Source: a virus. From it: a stretch of 61,952 bases of DNA. This document shows positions 7,412-16,031 of the stretch, piece after piece. Within the stretch, counting starts at the first letter, position 1, and every line of letters begins with the position of its first letter. The DNA lies in IMG/VR virus record IMGVR_UViG_3300021960_000001, positions 1 to 61,952 of that record. One strand, given 5' to 3'. The translations under genes were made by a program, and so were the position numbers. Under the pieces are notes generated by a model. That model was given only the letters and a program-made list of their open reading frames with translations. It had not been told where the DNA came from and searched no databases.

Positions 7412-8904
7412 CCCTACCAAGCCACACACAAGTTATTCTTGGACCACCAGGAACAGGAAAAACGAGTACGTTGCTTGGTCTTATAGAAGACGAACTACAA
7501 AACGGAACACAGCCTGAAAGCATAGGGTTTTTTACATTTACTAAAAAAGCAGTAACCGAAGGTAAACAAAGGGCTATGGCTAAGTTTAGTATAAGTGATA
7601 GAGATTTACCTTTCTTTAGAACATTACATTCTCTAGCTTTTAGACAACTAGGATTAACTAGGGAAAGTGTTGTAAGTAATACAGATATAAAAGATTTAAA
7701 TGAAAAATTAAACTTACGACTTACTGGTAGAACGACCACGGACGACGGTCATTTGTTCGGTATGACTCATGATGACCGTTTAGCCTTTATAGAAAATCTT
7801 GCTCGTATGCGTAATATACCATTAGAGCAGCAGTGGCATGAAGTAGAAGACGCAGTAGGGTGGTTTGAATTAGAAAGGTTTGCTAGAGGGCTTCAATTAT
7901 TTAAAGAGGACAGGCTGTTAGTTGATTATACAGACATGCTACATAAGTTTTTACACGAAGGAGATGTGCCATCGTTAGATGTTATGTTTGTAGATGAAGC
8001 TCAAGACTTGTCTCCTTTACAGTGGGCTGTGGTTCGCAAGGTTGCAGAAAAAGCTAAAAAGATATATGTAGCAGGAGATGATGACCAAGCTATTTATAAA
8101 TGGGCAGGTGCGGATGTTGATTATCTTATAAACAACTCTAAAAACGCAATGGTATTAAAACAATCGTACCGCGTACCATCGTCTGTTCATGAAGTAGCTA
8201 GTCGTTGTATAGGTCAAGTTCGTTCTAGAATACACAAAGAATGGACTCCTAGGAAAGATGAGGGTATTGTTCGTTGGGAGCCTACAATAGAATTAGTCAA
8301 TATGGAAAAAGGGGATTGGTTAGTATTGGCTAGAACAAATTATCTTTTAAACGAGGTCGATGAATACTGTAGAAACGAAGGATGGTTTTTTGAAGTTAAA
8401 GGCAGACCTAGTATATCAGAAGCTAAAGTACGAGCCGTGATATATTGGGAAAGGTTACGAAAAGGAGAAGCTGTTAGCTTAAATGAGTGTGCAAATATAT
8501 TAAAGTTCGTTAAGGTAGATAAACATAAAAAACTAGATATGTTAGACTCTGATTTAGTAATGCAATACGAAGACCTCAAAAGTCATTTCCCTGATTTACC
8601 TGAAGGCAACTGGTACGATGTTTTTACTCTACTGAGTCCTAGCGAAGTAAGTTATATAAGAGCCATGTTGCGTAGAGGAGAAAAAATAACCAAACAACCT
8701 AGAATACGTTTATCGACTATACATGCCGCCAAGGGAGGAGAAGCTACAAACGTTGTACTGTTAACAGATATAACAACAAGAGTATATAAAAACTATCAAC
8801 AAAACCCTGACGATGAAAATAGAGTATTCTATGTTGGAGTAACGAGAACAAAAGAAAACTTGTATCTGATAGAACCAAAATCGCCCCGCTGCTATCAGAT
8901 ATAA
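7408..8904 (+). CDS. UvrD/PcrA-like superfamily 1 DNA helicase
   Basis: 498 aa. Motifs in order: GPPGTGKTS (Walker A, about residue 12), FFTFTKKA (Ia), VDEAQDLS (Walker B), GDDDQAIYKWAGA (III), QSYRVP (IV), STIHAAKGGEATNVVLL (V) and VFYVGVTRTKENLYL (VI). This is a compact SF1A helicase, expected to unwind DNA 3'-5' at the fork or in repair. It starts in an ATGA overlap with the dioxygenase gene and is the last gene of the first early operon. Confidence 0.95.
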   Translation: MTLPSHTQVILGPPGTGKTSTLLGLIEDELQNGTQPESIGFFTFTKKAVTEGKQRAMAKFSISDRDLPFFRTLHSLAFRQLGLTRESVVSNTDIKDLNEKLNLRLTGRTTTDDGHLFGMTHDDRLAFIENLARMRNIPLEQQWHEVEDAVGWFELERFARGLQLFKEDRLLVDYTDMLHKFLHEGDVPSLDVMFVDEAQDLSPLQWAVVRKVAEKAKKIYVAGDDDQAIYKWAGADVDYLINNSKNAMVLKQSYRVPSSVHEVASRCIGQVRSRIHKEWTPRKDEGIVRWEPTIELVNMEKGDWLVLARTNYLLNEVDEYCRNEGWFFEVKGRPSISEAKVRAVIYWERLRKGEAVSLNECANILKFVKVDKHKKLDMLDSDLVMQYEDLKSHFPDLPEGNWYDVFTLLSPSEVSYIRAMLRRGEKITKQPRIRLSTIHAAKGGEATNVVLLTDITTRVYKNYQQNPDDENRVFYVGVTRTKENLYLIEPKSPRCYQI

Positions 8905-8909
8905 AAGTT

Positions 8910-8940
8910 CTTTACTTTGCATATAAAAGTAAAGTATAAA
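8910..8940 (+). promoter_or_regulatory. Early promoter candidate with inverted repeat
   Basis: TACTTT at 8913-8918 is followed 16 nt later by TATAAA (8935-8940). The -35 region is one arm of a perfect 9-bp inverted repeat (CTTTACTTT 8910-8918, AAAGTAAAG 8926-8934, 7-nt loop), which could be an operator or an RNA hairpin. The leader AAAGAAAGGAGAAA precedes the ATG at 8985. Confidence 0.5.
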
Positions 8941-8984
8941 AGGTATAATTTTTAATTATTTATGTTTAAAGAAAGGAGAAAATT

Positions 8985-9467
8985 ATGAACATATTTTATT
9001 TTAGTGAAGACCCTGTGACTTCTGCTAAAGCACAACCTGACAAGATGTTAGTTAAGATGCCTTTAGAGACTGCACAGATGTTATGCACCGCTCACCGCAT
9101 ATTAGATGGAGACGACTATGCAGATGAAGTTGGCTTATATAAAAAAGCTTACATGAACCATCCTTGTACAATATGGGCTAGGGAGTGTAGTGGTAATTAT
9201 TGGTGGCTCTACAAACATTTTTTAGCGTTAGGTAATGAATATACTTACCGCTACAAGCGTACTCATGCTAGTCTTACAAAACTAGCTGATGCTTTATACG
9301 TAATGCCTAAAAACATTACTAGAGGTCTTATGACCGATGTAGCACAGGCTATGCCTGATGAATACAAAAACGAGGACTCTACTTTGGCTTATCGTAATTA
9401 CGTGATAAACGAAAAACATTACGCTAAGTGGGAGAAGGGTAGAAATAAACCAAGTTGGTGGAGGTAA
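8985..9467 (+). CDS. Conserved phage protein of unknown function
   Basis: 160 aa. Distinctive conserved-looking patterns are VKMPLETAQMLCTAHR, NHPCTIWARECSGNYWWLY and EYTYRYKRTH, with a C-terminal RNYVINEKHYAKW and WW. I recognise this as a type of protein common in marine phage replication modules but do not know its activity. It heads the second early operon, behind its own promoter and leader, upstream of the methyltransferase and thymidylate-synthase-family genes. Confidence 0.8.
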   Translation: MNIFYFSEDPVTSAKAQPDKMLVKMPLETAQMLCTAHRILDGDDYADEVGLYKKAYMNHPCTIWARECSGNYWWLYKHFLALGNEYTYRYKRTHASLTKLADALYVMPKNITRGLMTDVAQAMPDEYKNEDSTLAYRNYVINEKHYAKWEKGRNKPSWWR

Positions 9468-9473
9468 AATAAA

Positions 9474-10316
9474 ATGTCATCAATAAGAAAGAAACTACTC
9501 GTCAATGAAAACGATAGTAAAAACACAAGAATGGATATTGCTAGTGCGGGTGTACTGGCTAACTGGCGACCTGATGAGATAGCTCATATGAGCCGTTTCG
9601 ATAATATAGCTTCTATGTGTATAGAAGAAGCTAAACGATTAGGCAGACCCTTAGATACGTTTGAAGTAGGTTGTGGAGAGTGTTGGACTCTTAGAAACTT
9701 ATATAAAGCTTATGTTATTAAAAAGTCTGATGTAATTAAATCATATTATGGCTACGATATAGACCCTATGTGCGAGTTAGAAAATCCTTTTTGGTCTAAC
9801 GCGGGTAATCCGTTAAAAGACTCTACATGGTTTCAAAACTTTAACGGAGAGATAAGAATACAAGACTTAACAGTAGACCCTGTATTTAAGCTAGAGGATG
9901 AAAGTATTGATTTTTTCTGGACTACCGAAGTTATTGAACATATGGGTAGAGAGTTTATCCCTGCATGGCTAGACGATGCGGCTAGGGTTATGCGACCAAA
10001 TGCATTAGCTTTTGTCTCTACGCCTAACCACGACGGTTCTAACGACAAGCTTCCTGAAGACCACGTATACGAGTGGGGTTTCCAAGAACTAAAAGAAGAA
10101 TTAGAAAGGAACTTCGAAATACTAGACGTAACAGGAACGTTTATACAACTACCTAACTTAAAGAAAGCTATGAAAGAAGATTCTAAAACAGGTTGGACTC
10201 CTGAACAATATAAGCAACTACAAAGCAGATATGGTAGACAGTTCTTAAGAGTTGTTGCAGCAACATTCTATCCTGAAGTTGCGAATAACTGTTCTTGGGT
10301 GTTAAGGAAGAAGTAA
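9474..10316 (+). CDS. Class I SAM-dependent methyltransferase
   Basis: 280 aa. A Rossmann-like SAM-binding fold is visible: FEVGCGECWTLRNL (motif I) near residue 62, YYGYDIDP as the second strand, then DFFWTTEVIEHMG and LDDAARVMRPNALAFVSTPNH, typical of class I methyltransferases. The target cannot be told from sequence. It sits beside a thymine-modification-type protein and a thymidylate-synthase-family gene, so a nucleotide or DNA substrate is possible. Confidence 0.85.
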   Translation: MSSIRKKLLVNENDSKNTRMDIASAGVLANWRPDEIAHMSRFDNIASMCIEEAKRLGRPLDTFEVGCGECWTLRNLYKAYVIKKSDVIKSYYGYDIDPMCELENPFWSNAGNPLKDSTWFQNFNGEIRIQDLTVDPVFKLEDESIDFFWTTEVIEHMGREFIPAWLDDAARVMRPNALAFVSTPNHDGSNDKLPEDHVYEWGFQELKEELERNFEILDVTGTFIQLPNLKKAMKEDSKTGWTPEQYKQLQSRYGRQFLRVVAATFYPEVANNCSWVLRKK

Positions 10317-11251
10317 TGACTGAGTTTCTTGCAGAAGAACTAGACCGTTTTTGCTATTGGCAAACTGAACGTGAAAGTATTAGGGTCAAAAAAGAGGAGT
10401 ATAAACTCCCTTCCCCCTGGACTGATGACCCTATTCTGCAAGAGTTTAAATTCTGCCAAGTTTTTCGAGAAGATGATAGAACAACTAGATGGTTTAGAGC
10501 ACACATAAGAGAGCCTTTAGCCAATAGTTCTGATGTTATTATGGCTACGATTATTTTTCGTTGGTTTAATTTTATACCGACAGGTAGAACGTTAGTAGAG
10601 AATGATTTACATAGAAACTGGGAGGGTGATAAAGCTATACAGCTTATACGAAAACAACCTAAGTGGGTGACAGGCTCTTATATTATTAAAACGCCAAACG
10701 GTATGGATAAAGTAACAGGGGTAGTCGATTGTATTAATAATATCTGGAAAGATAAGGATTGGATAACTAAACGTTTAGAGTACGATAAAAAAGAAGGAAC
10801 AAGTTCTTTAAAGTCTGCATGGACATTACTTAGGCAATATCCTTATATGGGTCCATTTATGGCGTACGAGGTTGTTACTGATTTAAGGCACACTTATATA
10901 TTAGATGAAGCCGAAGATATTATGACATGGGCTAATGCAGGTCCAGGAGCCATGAGAGGACTAAATAGATTAACAGGCAGACCGCTTGATTTTTCACATC
11001 GTAGCCACGACTGGAATACAGAAATGCAAGAATTATATCAAATAGTTATACGCAGATTACCTGCACATATTGCAATGCGTAATGATAGAGTATATGAACT
11101 ACGTGATATCGAAGGAGGACTTTGTGAGTTCGATAAATATTCAAGGATATTTAAAAACGAAGGAAGAACAAGGTCTATATATAAAAGTAATAATCTTCCT
11201 GAAGTAGAAGATTTAATAGAAGGAGAAAGTAAGTATGGGAAAAGTGAATGA
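10316..11251 (+). CDS. Helical protein related to 5-hmdU DNA kinase helical domain
   Basis: 311 aa from the ATG at 10316, which overlaps the previous stop (TAATGA); an in-frame ATG at 10295 is less likely. The N-terminus follows the pattern FCYWQTERESI...LPSPWTDDPIL...F(K/R)FCQVFREDDRTTRW. I recognise this as the helical domain found in 5-hydroxymethyluracil DNA kinases and related thymine-hypermodification proteins. No P-loop kinase part is present. Nearby thymidylate-synthase-family and methyltransferase genes fit a DNA-modification role; activity is inferred. Confidence 0.65.
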   Translation: MTEFLAEELDRFCYWQTERESIRVKKEEYKLPSPWTDDPILQEFKFCQVFREDDRTTRWFRAHIREPLANSSDVIMATIIFRWFNFIPTGRTLVENDLHRNWEGDKAIQLIRKQPKWVTGSYIIKTPNGMDKVTGVVDCINNIWKDKDWITKRLEYDKKEGTSSLKSAWTLLRQYPYMGPFMAYEVVTDLRHTYILDEAEDIMTWANAGPGAMRGLNRLTGRPLDFSHRSHDWNTEMQELYQIVIRRLPAHIAMRNDRVYELRDIEGGLCEFDKYSRIFKNEGRTRSIYKSNNLPEVEDLIEGESKYGKSE

Positions 11252-11456
11252 ATATTCTCTAGACCTTTTAGAGAACTACGGAGAAGATGTTGACTGTTAT
11301 TACACACAGTTTTTAGAAGTAGCTTTCTTTTTAAAAGTTGCCGCTAGTAATGAAATGGCGATAGCGTTTATAAAAAGAAAATTACCTGTCTTAAACGAAA
11401 GCGAAATAAGTTTTCTTATAGGTGAACTAGTAGAAGCACACCAGGAAACATTATGA
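11235..11456 (+). CDS. Small protein, function unknown
   Basis: 73 aa, overlapping the upstream gene by 17 bp and the downstream gene by 4 bp, with AGAAGGAGAAAG upstream. It is acidic and mostly helical (EYSLDLLENYGEDVDCYY at the N-terminus). No family recognised. Confidence 0.7.
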   Translation: MGKVNEYSLDLLENYGEDVDCYYTQFLEVAFFLKVAASNEMAIAFIKRKLPVLNESEISFLIGELVEAHQETL

Positions 11457-12493
11457 AAGTAATTAGAGCAAGAAATGTAAACGACGCTCTACTTTTAGGT
11501 ATTGATTTGTTTAATGACGATACCTCTTATAGGGTGCAAGAAAGCCGCAATGGTACGACCTACGAAGCGTTAGAACCAGTAACAACTGTTTATAGTAATC
11601 CCTGTGAAAGAGTATGTTTACTAAAAGCAAGAGACGCTAATCCATTCTTTCATTATATAGAAAGTTTATGGATGTTAGCAGGACGTAAAGATTTAAAACC
11701 TTTGACCTATTTTGTTAAATCTATGGAAGATTTTTCAGATGACGGAGAAACTTTATGGGGTGCCTATGGTTGGAGATGGAAAAGTTATTTTCATAAAGAC
11801 CAAATAGATATTGTCTATAGAATGTTAAAAGAAAATCCTGAAGATAGAAGGGCAGTATTACAGATGTGGGATGCGAACAAAGACCTTAATAGAAACGGTA
11901 AAGACGTACCTTGTAATACGAACATCTATTTTAAGATTAGAGAAGATAAGTTAAATATGACTGTTTGTAATAGGTCTAATGATATGTTGTGGGGTGCTTA
12001 TGGTGCTAACGTAGTTCATATGTCAGTATTACAAGAATATCTTGCTGCTCTACTCGGTGTCGAGGTCGGAACATATAGGCAAGTTAGTGATAGCTTTCAT
12101 GTGTATCTAAATCCTGTTTGGGATAAAGTAAAAGATATCGAAATAGATGTCTACACTTATAAAGACATAATGAATCCTTACGATACATTTTCATCGGCAT
12201 ATGAACACGCTCCTTTGTTTACTAGTCCTGACACTTTAGATTGGGAATTAGATAGGTTTTTCAACATACACTACACTGACCTAGATATGAACGGTTGGGT
12301 AAATCCAGCACTCAAAGATATTGCTGTTCCTATGACGTTAGCGTTTAATTCATATAAAGACGGAGATTTTAAATTAGCGTATGAACATATAGAAAATATA
12401 AAAGCCATTGATTGGAAAACGGCTTGTCTCGGTTGGGTCCGCAAAAGAGACAAGACTATTATTAATAACGCGGACGAAGGAGAAAACTTATGA
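11453..12493 (+). CDS. Thymidylate synthase-family enzyme (dTMP synthase or dUMP hydroxymethylase)
   Basis: 346 aa of ThyA type. Catalytic Cys154 lies in VPCNTNIYF; RR at 132-133 and RSND (R174, S175, D177) bind the phosphate; Asn186 aligns with the residue that selects dUMP over dCMP; SFHVYLN (H216, Y218) binds the sugar. The usual PCH is PCN here and the WNxxDL region reads WDANKDL, so it is a divergent member. Because a hypermodification-type gene is 200 bp upstream, a dUMP hydroxymethylase is a real alternative to dTMP synthesis. Confidence 0.85.
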   Translation: MKVIRARNVNDALLLGIDLFNDDTSYRVQESRNGTTYEALEPVTTVYSNPCERVCLLKARDANPFFHYIESLWMLAGRKDLKPLTYFVKSMEDFSDDGETLWGAYGWRWKSYFHKDQIDIVYRMLKENPEDRRAVLQMWDANKDLNRNGKDVPCNTNIYFKIREDKLNMTVCNRSNDMLWGAYGANVVHMSVLQEYLAALLGVEVGTYRQVSDSFHVYLNPVWDKVKDIEIDVYTYKDIMNPYDTFSSAYEHAPLFTSPDTLDWELDRFFNIHYTDLDMNGWVNPALKDIAVPMTLAFNSYKDGDFKLAYEHIENIKAIDWKTACLGWVRKRDKTIINNADEGENL

Positions 12494-12846
12494 GTAAGTG
12501 GGAAAATATGAAAGAGGTAGCCCAAAACGATTTAGAAGCTCTAAAACGGGCAGAGACTTCGTACGGTGACTCTTGGAGACGTCGCGGAGGTGTAGGTGCC
12601 TTTATGATGTTGGCACGTAAGTTCGATAGGATAGAACATCAGTCGCAAAAGCACGGATGGGATGTCTTCGAAGCAGGTGAGGTCTATAAAGGCGAAGCAG
12701 GTCTACTAGACGACATCAGAGACTTGCGTAGGTATCTTCTATTAGTAGAGGAATATATATTAACAAATACAGATACAGGTTCTGATGTAGAAGAAGCTGA
12801 AGATGTAAATTACTCTGTCGAAGAAGATAGAGAAGGAGACTATTAA
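12490..12846 (+). CDS. Nucleotide-metabolism-type helical protein (MazG/DUF1599-like)
   Basis: 118 aa, ATGA overlap with the thymidylate-synthase-family gene. The core is ETSYGDSWRRRGGVGAFMML, KFDRIEH and DDIRDLRRYLLLVEEY. The combination YGDSW...R...D.RDLRRYL resembles small all-alpha nucleotide-modification or pyrophosphohydrolase families. Neighbouring genes support a role in dNTP metabolism. The acidic C-terminal tail looks disordered. Family assignment is tentative. Confidence 0.55.
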   Translation: MSKWENMKEVAQNDLEALKRAETSYGDSWRRRGGVGAFMMLARKFDRIEHQSQKHGWDVFEAGEVYKGEAGLLDDIRDLRRYLLLVEEYILTNTDTGSDVEEAEDVNYSVEEDREGDY

Positions 12847-12847
12847 T

Positions 12848-13174
12848 ATGGGATTTTGGTCAAAATTTGTAACATTTTTTACTCCGCCACCTGTTGTAAA
12901 AGTGGATGAAGTAAAGAAAGCTAAAGTTATTAAAGAAGCTGTAAAAGAAGCTACGGTAGAATTAGATAAGTTTGAAAAGCCTATTAAATCAGCACCTAAA
13001 CGTGCTAGAACTAAAAAAGGTACATACATAGCTGATGATAAATCTACTCCAGACGTAAACGAAGCTTGGGTTGGTGGTAAAGCACCTAAAAAGAAAACAT
13101 CTGTAGCTAAGAAAAAGATAGCTAAAGCAAAAGCAGGTAAAGTTAAAATCACTACCAATAATATAGGCGAGTAA
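12848..13174 (+). CDS. Lys-rich small protein, function unknown
   Basis: 108 aa. After a short hydrophobic N-terminus (MGFWSKFVTFFTPPP) the protein is rich in Lys/Ala/Val, with KKKTSVAKKKIAKAKAGK near the end. It may bind nucleic acid or the membrane; both are guesses. It lies between the nucleotide-metabolism gene and the polymerase, sharing one base (TAATG) with the latter. Confidence 0.65.
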   Translation: MGFWSKFVTFFTPPPVVKVDEVKKAKVIKEAVKEATVELDKFEKPIKSAPKRARTKKGTYIADDKSTPDVNEAWVGGKAPKKKTSVAKKKIAKAKAGKVKITTNNIGE

Positions 13175-15042
13175 TGATTTTACAGCATACCTTGTTTGAA
13201 CCTAAAAGTTCTTGGACTACCCCAGACGTGTTTCCTCAGTTTTCTGAGACAGAAACTATTGCGGTAGACTTAGAAACTTATGACCCTCATTTAACGACTT
13301 GCGGTCCAGGATGGGCTACAGGTCGTGGTCATGTCGTAGGCATAGGGATAGCAACAAACAACTGGCAAGGTTATTTTCCTATCCGTCACGAGGGTGGTGG
13401 TAATCTTGACGAAGGTATGGTATTGCGTTGGTTAACGAACACACTCAGCTCTACAAAAAGAGATGTTATATTTCATAACGCACTCTACGATGTGGGTTGG
13501 TTAAGAAGAGAAGGAATTATTGTAAAAGGTAGAATACTCGATACAATAGTTGCTGCTCCTCTTATCAATGAAAACAGATATTCTTATTCACTCGATAATC
13601 TTGGCAGTTTTTACTGCGATGAAAAGAAAGACGAGTCTTTATTACAAGACGCAGCTTTGGCTTACGGGGTCAATCCTAAGTCAGAGATGTATAAACTTCA
13701 CGCTAAATATGTTGGACCTTATGGCGAACAAGACGCTGCTTTAACATTGAAGCTTTGGAATAAACTTAAAATAGAGATAGACGAGCAAGGGTTGCAAAAA
13801 ATATTAGACATGGAGTCTAAACTAATCCCTCTACTATTAGAAATGCGATGGAGAGGAGTTAGGGTAGATGAAGAAAAGGCTGAACAGGTAAGTAAGAAAC
13901 TTTCTACCGAAGAACAAAAGATACAGGTAGAAATAAAAAGGAAGTACGGCAGTGATGTAAATCTATGGGCTAATGCTTCTCTACAAAACATATTCGAAAA
14001 GAACAAGATATGGTTTCCGAGAACAGCAAAAGGCATGGCTAGTTTTCAAAAAGACTGGTTAGAAGGACATGAACATGAACTTCCTCAATTAATTGTTAGG
14101 GCTAGAAAGTTAAATAAAGCGAGAACTACCTTTATCGATAAGATGATTATGGAACACGCTTTTAACGGTAGAATACATGCAGAAGCTCATCCTATGCGTA
14201 ACGACCGTGGTGGGACTGTCAGCGGCAGGTTTAGTTATAGTAATCCTAACCTACAACAAGTTCCTGCACGTGACCCTGAAATAGGTAATCTGATACGTTC
14301 GTTGTTTATTCCAGAAGAGGGTTGTCAGTGGGGTGTATTCGATTATTCTCAACAAGAACCAAGACTTACTGTTCACTATGCTAATCAGATGAACTTAAAC
14401 GGTGCTGAAAAAGCAGTCTCTCAATATAGAGACGATAACGCAGACTTCCACCAAATAGTTGCAGACATGGCTAATATACCACGTAAACAAGCTAAGACGA
14501 TTAATCTAGGATTAAGTTACGGAATGGGTAAAGAAAAACTGATTAACGAATTAGGTATCGATGATACAGAAGCAGAGAAACTGTTTCAACAGTATCATGC
14601 TAACGTTCCTTTTATTCGTGCTCTACAAGACCAATGTGCAAGAGTAGCGATGGAACGCGGATATATAAAAACATTTGCAGGTAGGCATTGTCGTTTCAAT
14701 CTGTGGGAAAGCAGATACGAAAGGACTCTACCTTTGCCTCTAGACGAGGCTAAAGAAAAATACGGCGACGACCTCAAAAGGTCATACACTTATAAAGCCC
14801 TTAACAGACTAATACAAGGCTCAGCTGCTGACATGACTAAGTTAGCAATGATAGGTCTTTGGGAGGAAGGAATAGTTCCTCACCTACAGGTTCACGATGA
14901 AGTTGATATTTCAGTAGAGAACACAGAACAAGCGAACACGATAACAAGAATAATGGAGAATTGTGTTGAACTTGCTGTTCCCCTACTAGTAGACCAGGAA
15001 TTAGGTATGTCATGGGGCGAAACAAAGGAAATAAAAAGATGA
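13174..15042 (+). CDS. Family A DNA polymerase with 3'-5' exonuclease
   Basis: 622 aa. Exonuclease motifs: DLETYD (D32, E34), FHNALYD (N102, D106) and YGEQDAAL. Polymerase motifs: A, DYSQQEPR; B, RKQAKTINLGLSYG; C, QVHDEVD. There is no 5'-3' exonuclease domain, as usual for phage replicases. The residue equivalent to E. coli Phe762 is Leu445 (codon 14506-14508). In family A phage polymerases this position affects speed and fidelity, and Leu has been linked to slower or temperate life styles. It replicates the phage genome. Confidence 0.97.
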   Translation: MILQHTLFEPKSSWTTPDVFPQFSETETIAVDLETYDPHLTTCGPGWATGRGHVVGIGIATNNWQGYFPIRHEGGGNLDEGMVLRWLTNTLSSTKRDVIFHNALYDVGWLRREGIIVKGRILDTIVAAPLINENRYSYSLDNLGSFYCDEKKDESLLQDAALAYGVNPKSEMYKLHAKYVGPYGEQDAALTLKLWNKLKIEIDEQGLQKILDMESKLIPLLLEMRWRGVRVDEEKAEQVSKKLSTEEQKIQVEIKRKYGSDVNLWANASLQNIFEKNKIWFPRTAKGMASFQKDWLEGHEHELPQLIVRARKLNKARTTFIDKMIMEHAFNGRIHAEAHPMRNDRGGTVSGRFSYSNPNLQQVPARDPEIGNLIRSLFIPEEGCQWGVFDYSQQEPRLTVHYANQMNLNGAEKAVSQYRDDNADFHQIVADMANIPRKQAKTINLGLSYGMGKEKLINELGIDDTEAEKLFQQYHANVPFIRALQDQCARVAMERGYIKTFAGRHCRFNLWESRYERTLPLPLDEAKEKYGDDLKRSYTYKALNRLIQGSAADMTKLAMIGLWEEGIVPHLQVHDEVDISVENTEQANTITRIMENCVELAVPLLVDQELGMSWGETKEIKR

Positions 15043-15377
15043 AAGGTATCTCTCAACAAAAAGCAAAAGAAAACTCCATTAGATACAGAGATATGTATGA
15101 TGAATGGAATAACTCAAATATTACACTAGAACAATTAGGCAAAGCTAATAATCTTACAAAACAAAGAATGTGGCAAATTATTACACGTTGTAAGTTAGGT
15201 GATGGTGATTACTATTACGGTATTCATGTTGCACGTAACAAATGGTCAGAATTTAAACAACTCTACTCGGATGTCAATCAGACAAAAAGAGCTTTTGATG
15301 AGTGGCTAAAAGCACGCGAGATTAAATTAATTGAAAATAATCAAAAAGTTGCCCCTCATACGGGTTGGGATTGGTAA
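15039..15377 (+). CDS. Small helix-turn-helix-type protein
   Basis: 112 aa from the ATG at 15039, which overlaps the polymerase stop (ATGA); the longer frame from 15012 lies within polymerase coding sequence. The segment ITLEQLGKANNLTKQRMWQI looks like a helix-turn-helix of the sigma region 4 type. It could regulate transcription, but no DNA-binding function is shown. Last gene of the replication operon. Confidence 0.6.
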   Translation: MKGISQQKAKENSIRYRDMYDEWNNSNITLEQLGKANNLTKQRMWQIITRCKLGDGDYYYGIHVARNKWSEFKQLYSDVNQTKRAFDEWLKAREIKLIENNQKVAPHTGWDW

Positions 15378-15596
15378 TCGGTAAATTTTTAGGTTTTTCT
15401 AAAAAATCGGCTTTACCAGACTCCACAGGTTAAACGAACGGCTAGTAGTTAAGGGTTTTACTTCAGAACTATATAAAAGCCCTTAGAACGTCCCAGCTTA
15501 GCTTAGCTGGTGTTTAGGCTCTAAACGAGGTTTCTGAGGAGCTTTTTATTCTATTTACTAGTTTACTTTCGCTTTTTTCTCCTTTACCCTATTTAT
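15378..15596 (+). other. Noncoding region with three strong hairpins
   Basis: 219 bp without a gene. Hairpin 1: GGTAAA (15380-15385) with TTTACC (15412-15417), enclosing TTTTTAG/CTAAAAA (15386-15392, 15399-15405). Hairpin 2: AAGGGTTTT (15451-15459) with AAAAGCCCTT (15475-15484), one bulge. Hairpin 3: CCAGCT/AGCTGG (15493-15498, 15505-15510). A T-run follows at 15544. It could be a structured small RNA or a complex terminator; no tRNA features were seen. Confidence 0.45.
15564..15590 (+). promoter_or_regulatory. Promoter candidate giving a leaderless mRNA
   Basis: TACTTT (15564-15569), 15-nt spacer, TACCCT (15585-15590), then 6 nt to the ATG at 15597. Transcription would start at or next to the A of the start codon. 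No ribosome-binding site is present. Confidence 0.5.
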
Positions 15597-16031
15597 ATGG
15601 CTAAAAAAGACAAAGTTACATACCTACGATGCAGTCTTCCAGGATGCGATAATCCTCTTGTAGGACAACAAAGAAAATTTTGTAGTAGAAAATGTACCGT
15701 GAAAAATAATTGTTTAGATAGAAAAGGCATTTATAAAGAACTTGACTCACTCGGTGGACCTAGAAGTTTATCAAAAGTTGAAAGCTCTATCAAAAAAGAC
15801 GAAACTTTTGTAATGGGTGATGGTCGTTTTACTTTAGACGATATACCTATTGATAATGATATATGGGAAGCTGTAGAATTACGCGACGAACAACATAGGC
15901 TCGATTGTATTGAACATGAAAATAAAAGGGTCATAGCAGGATTCGAAGAATTTATAAAATCTTATAACGAACACCATGATGTTGCTTATGCAACGATGAA
16001 AGCTAGACAACTAAAAGAACAAAATGGCTAA
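15597..16031 (+). CDS. Zinc-finger protein, function unknown
   Basis: 144 aa. The N-terminus has a Cys4 cluster, RCSLPGC...RKFCSRKC (C-x4-C-x10-C-x3-C), expected to bind one zinc ion. The rest is charged and helical. There is no ribosome-binding site, and the spacing to the -10 box suggests leaderless translation. It overlaps the nuclease gene by 8 bp, so the two are probably co-expressed. Confidence 0.7.
   Translation: MAKKDKVTYLRCSLPGCDNPLVGQQRKFCSRKCTVKNNCLDRKGIYKELDSLGGPRSLSKVESSIKKDETFVMGDGRFTLDDIPIDNDIWEAVELRDEQHRLDCIEHENKRVIAGFEEFIKSYNEHHDVAYATMKARQLKEQNG

Noticed and set aside
10295-10315. Start of the hmdU-kinase-helical-domain-type gene at 10295
   Set aside because: The ATG at 10316 overlaps the upstream stop in the TAATGA form used throughout this operon and preserves the family N-terminus.
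15012-15038. Start of the small HTH gene at 15012
   Set aside because: It would overlap the polymerase end by 31 bp; ATG at 15039 has an ATGA overlap and a better ribosome-binding site.
15378-15596. tRNA or tRNA-like gene
   Set aside because: No TTCGANNC loop, no acceptor pairing and no 3' CCA arrangement could be found; only simple hairpins.
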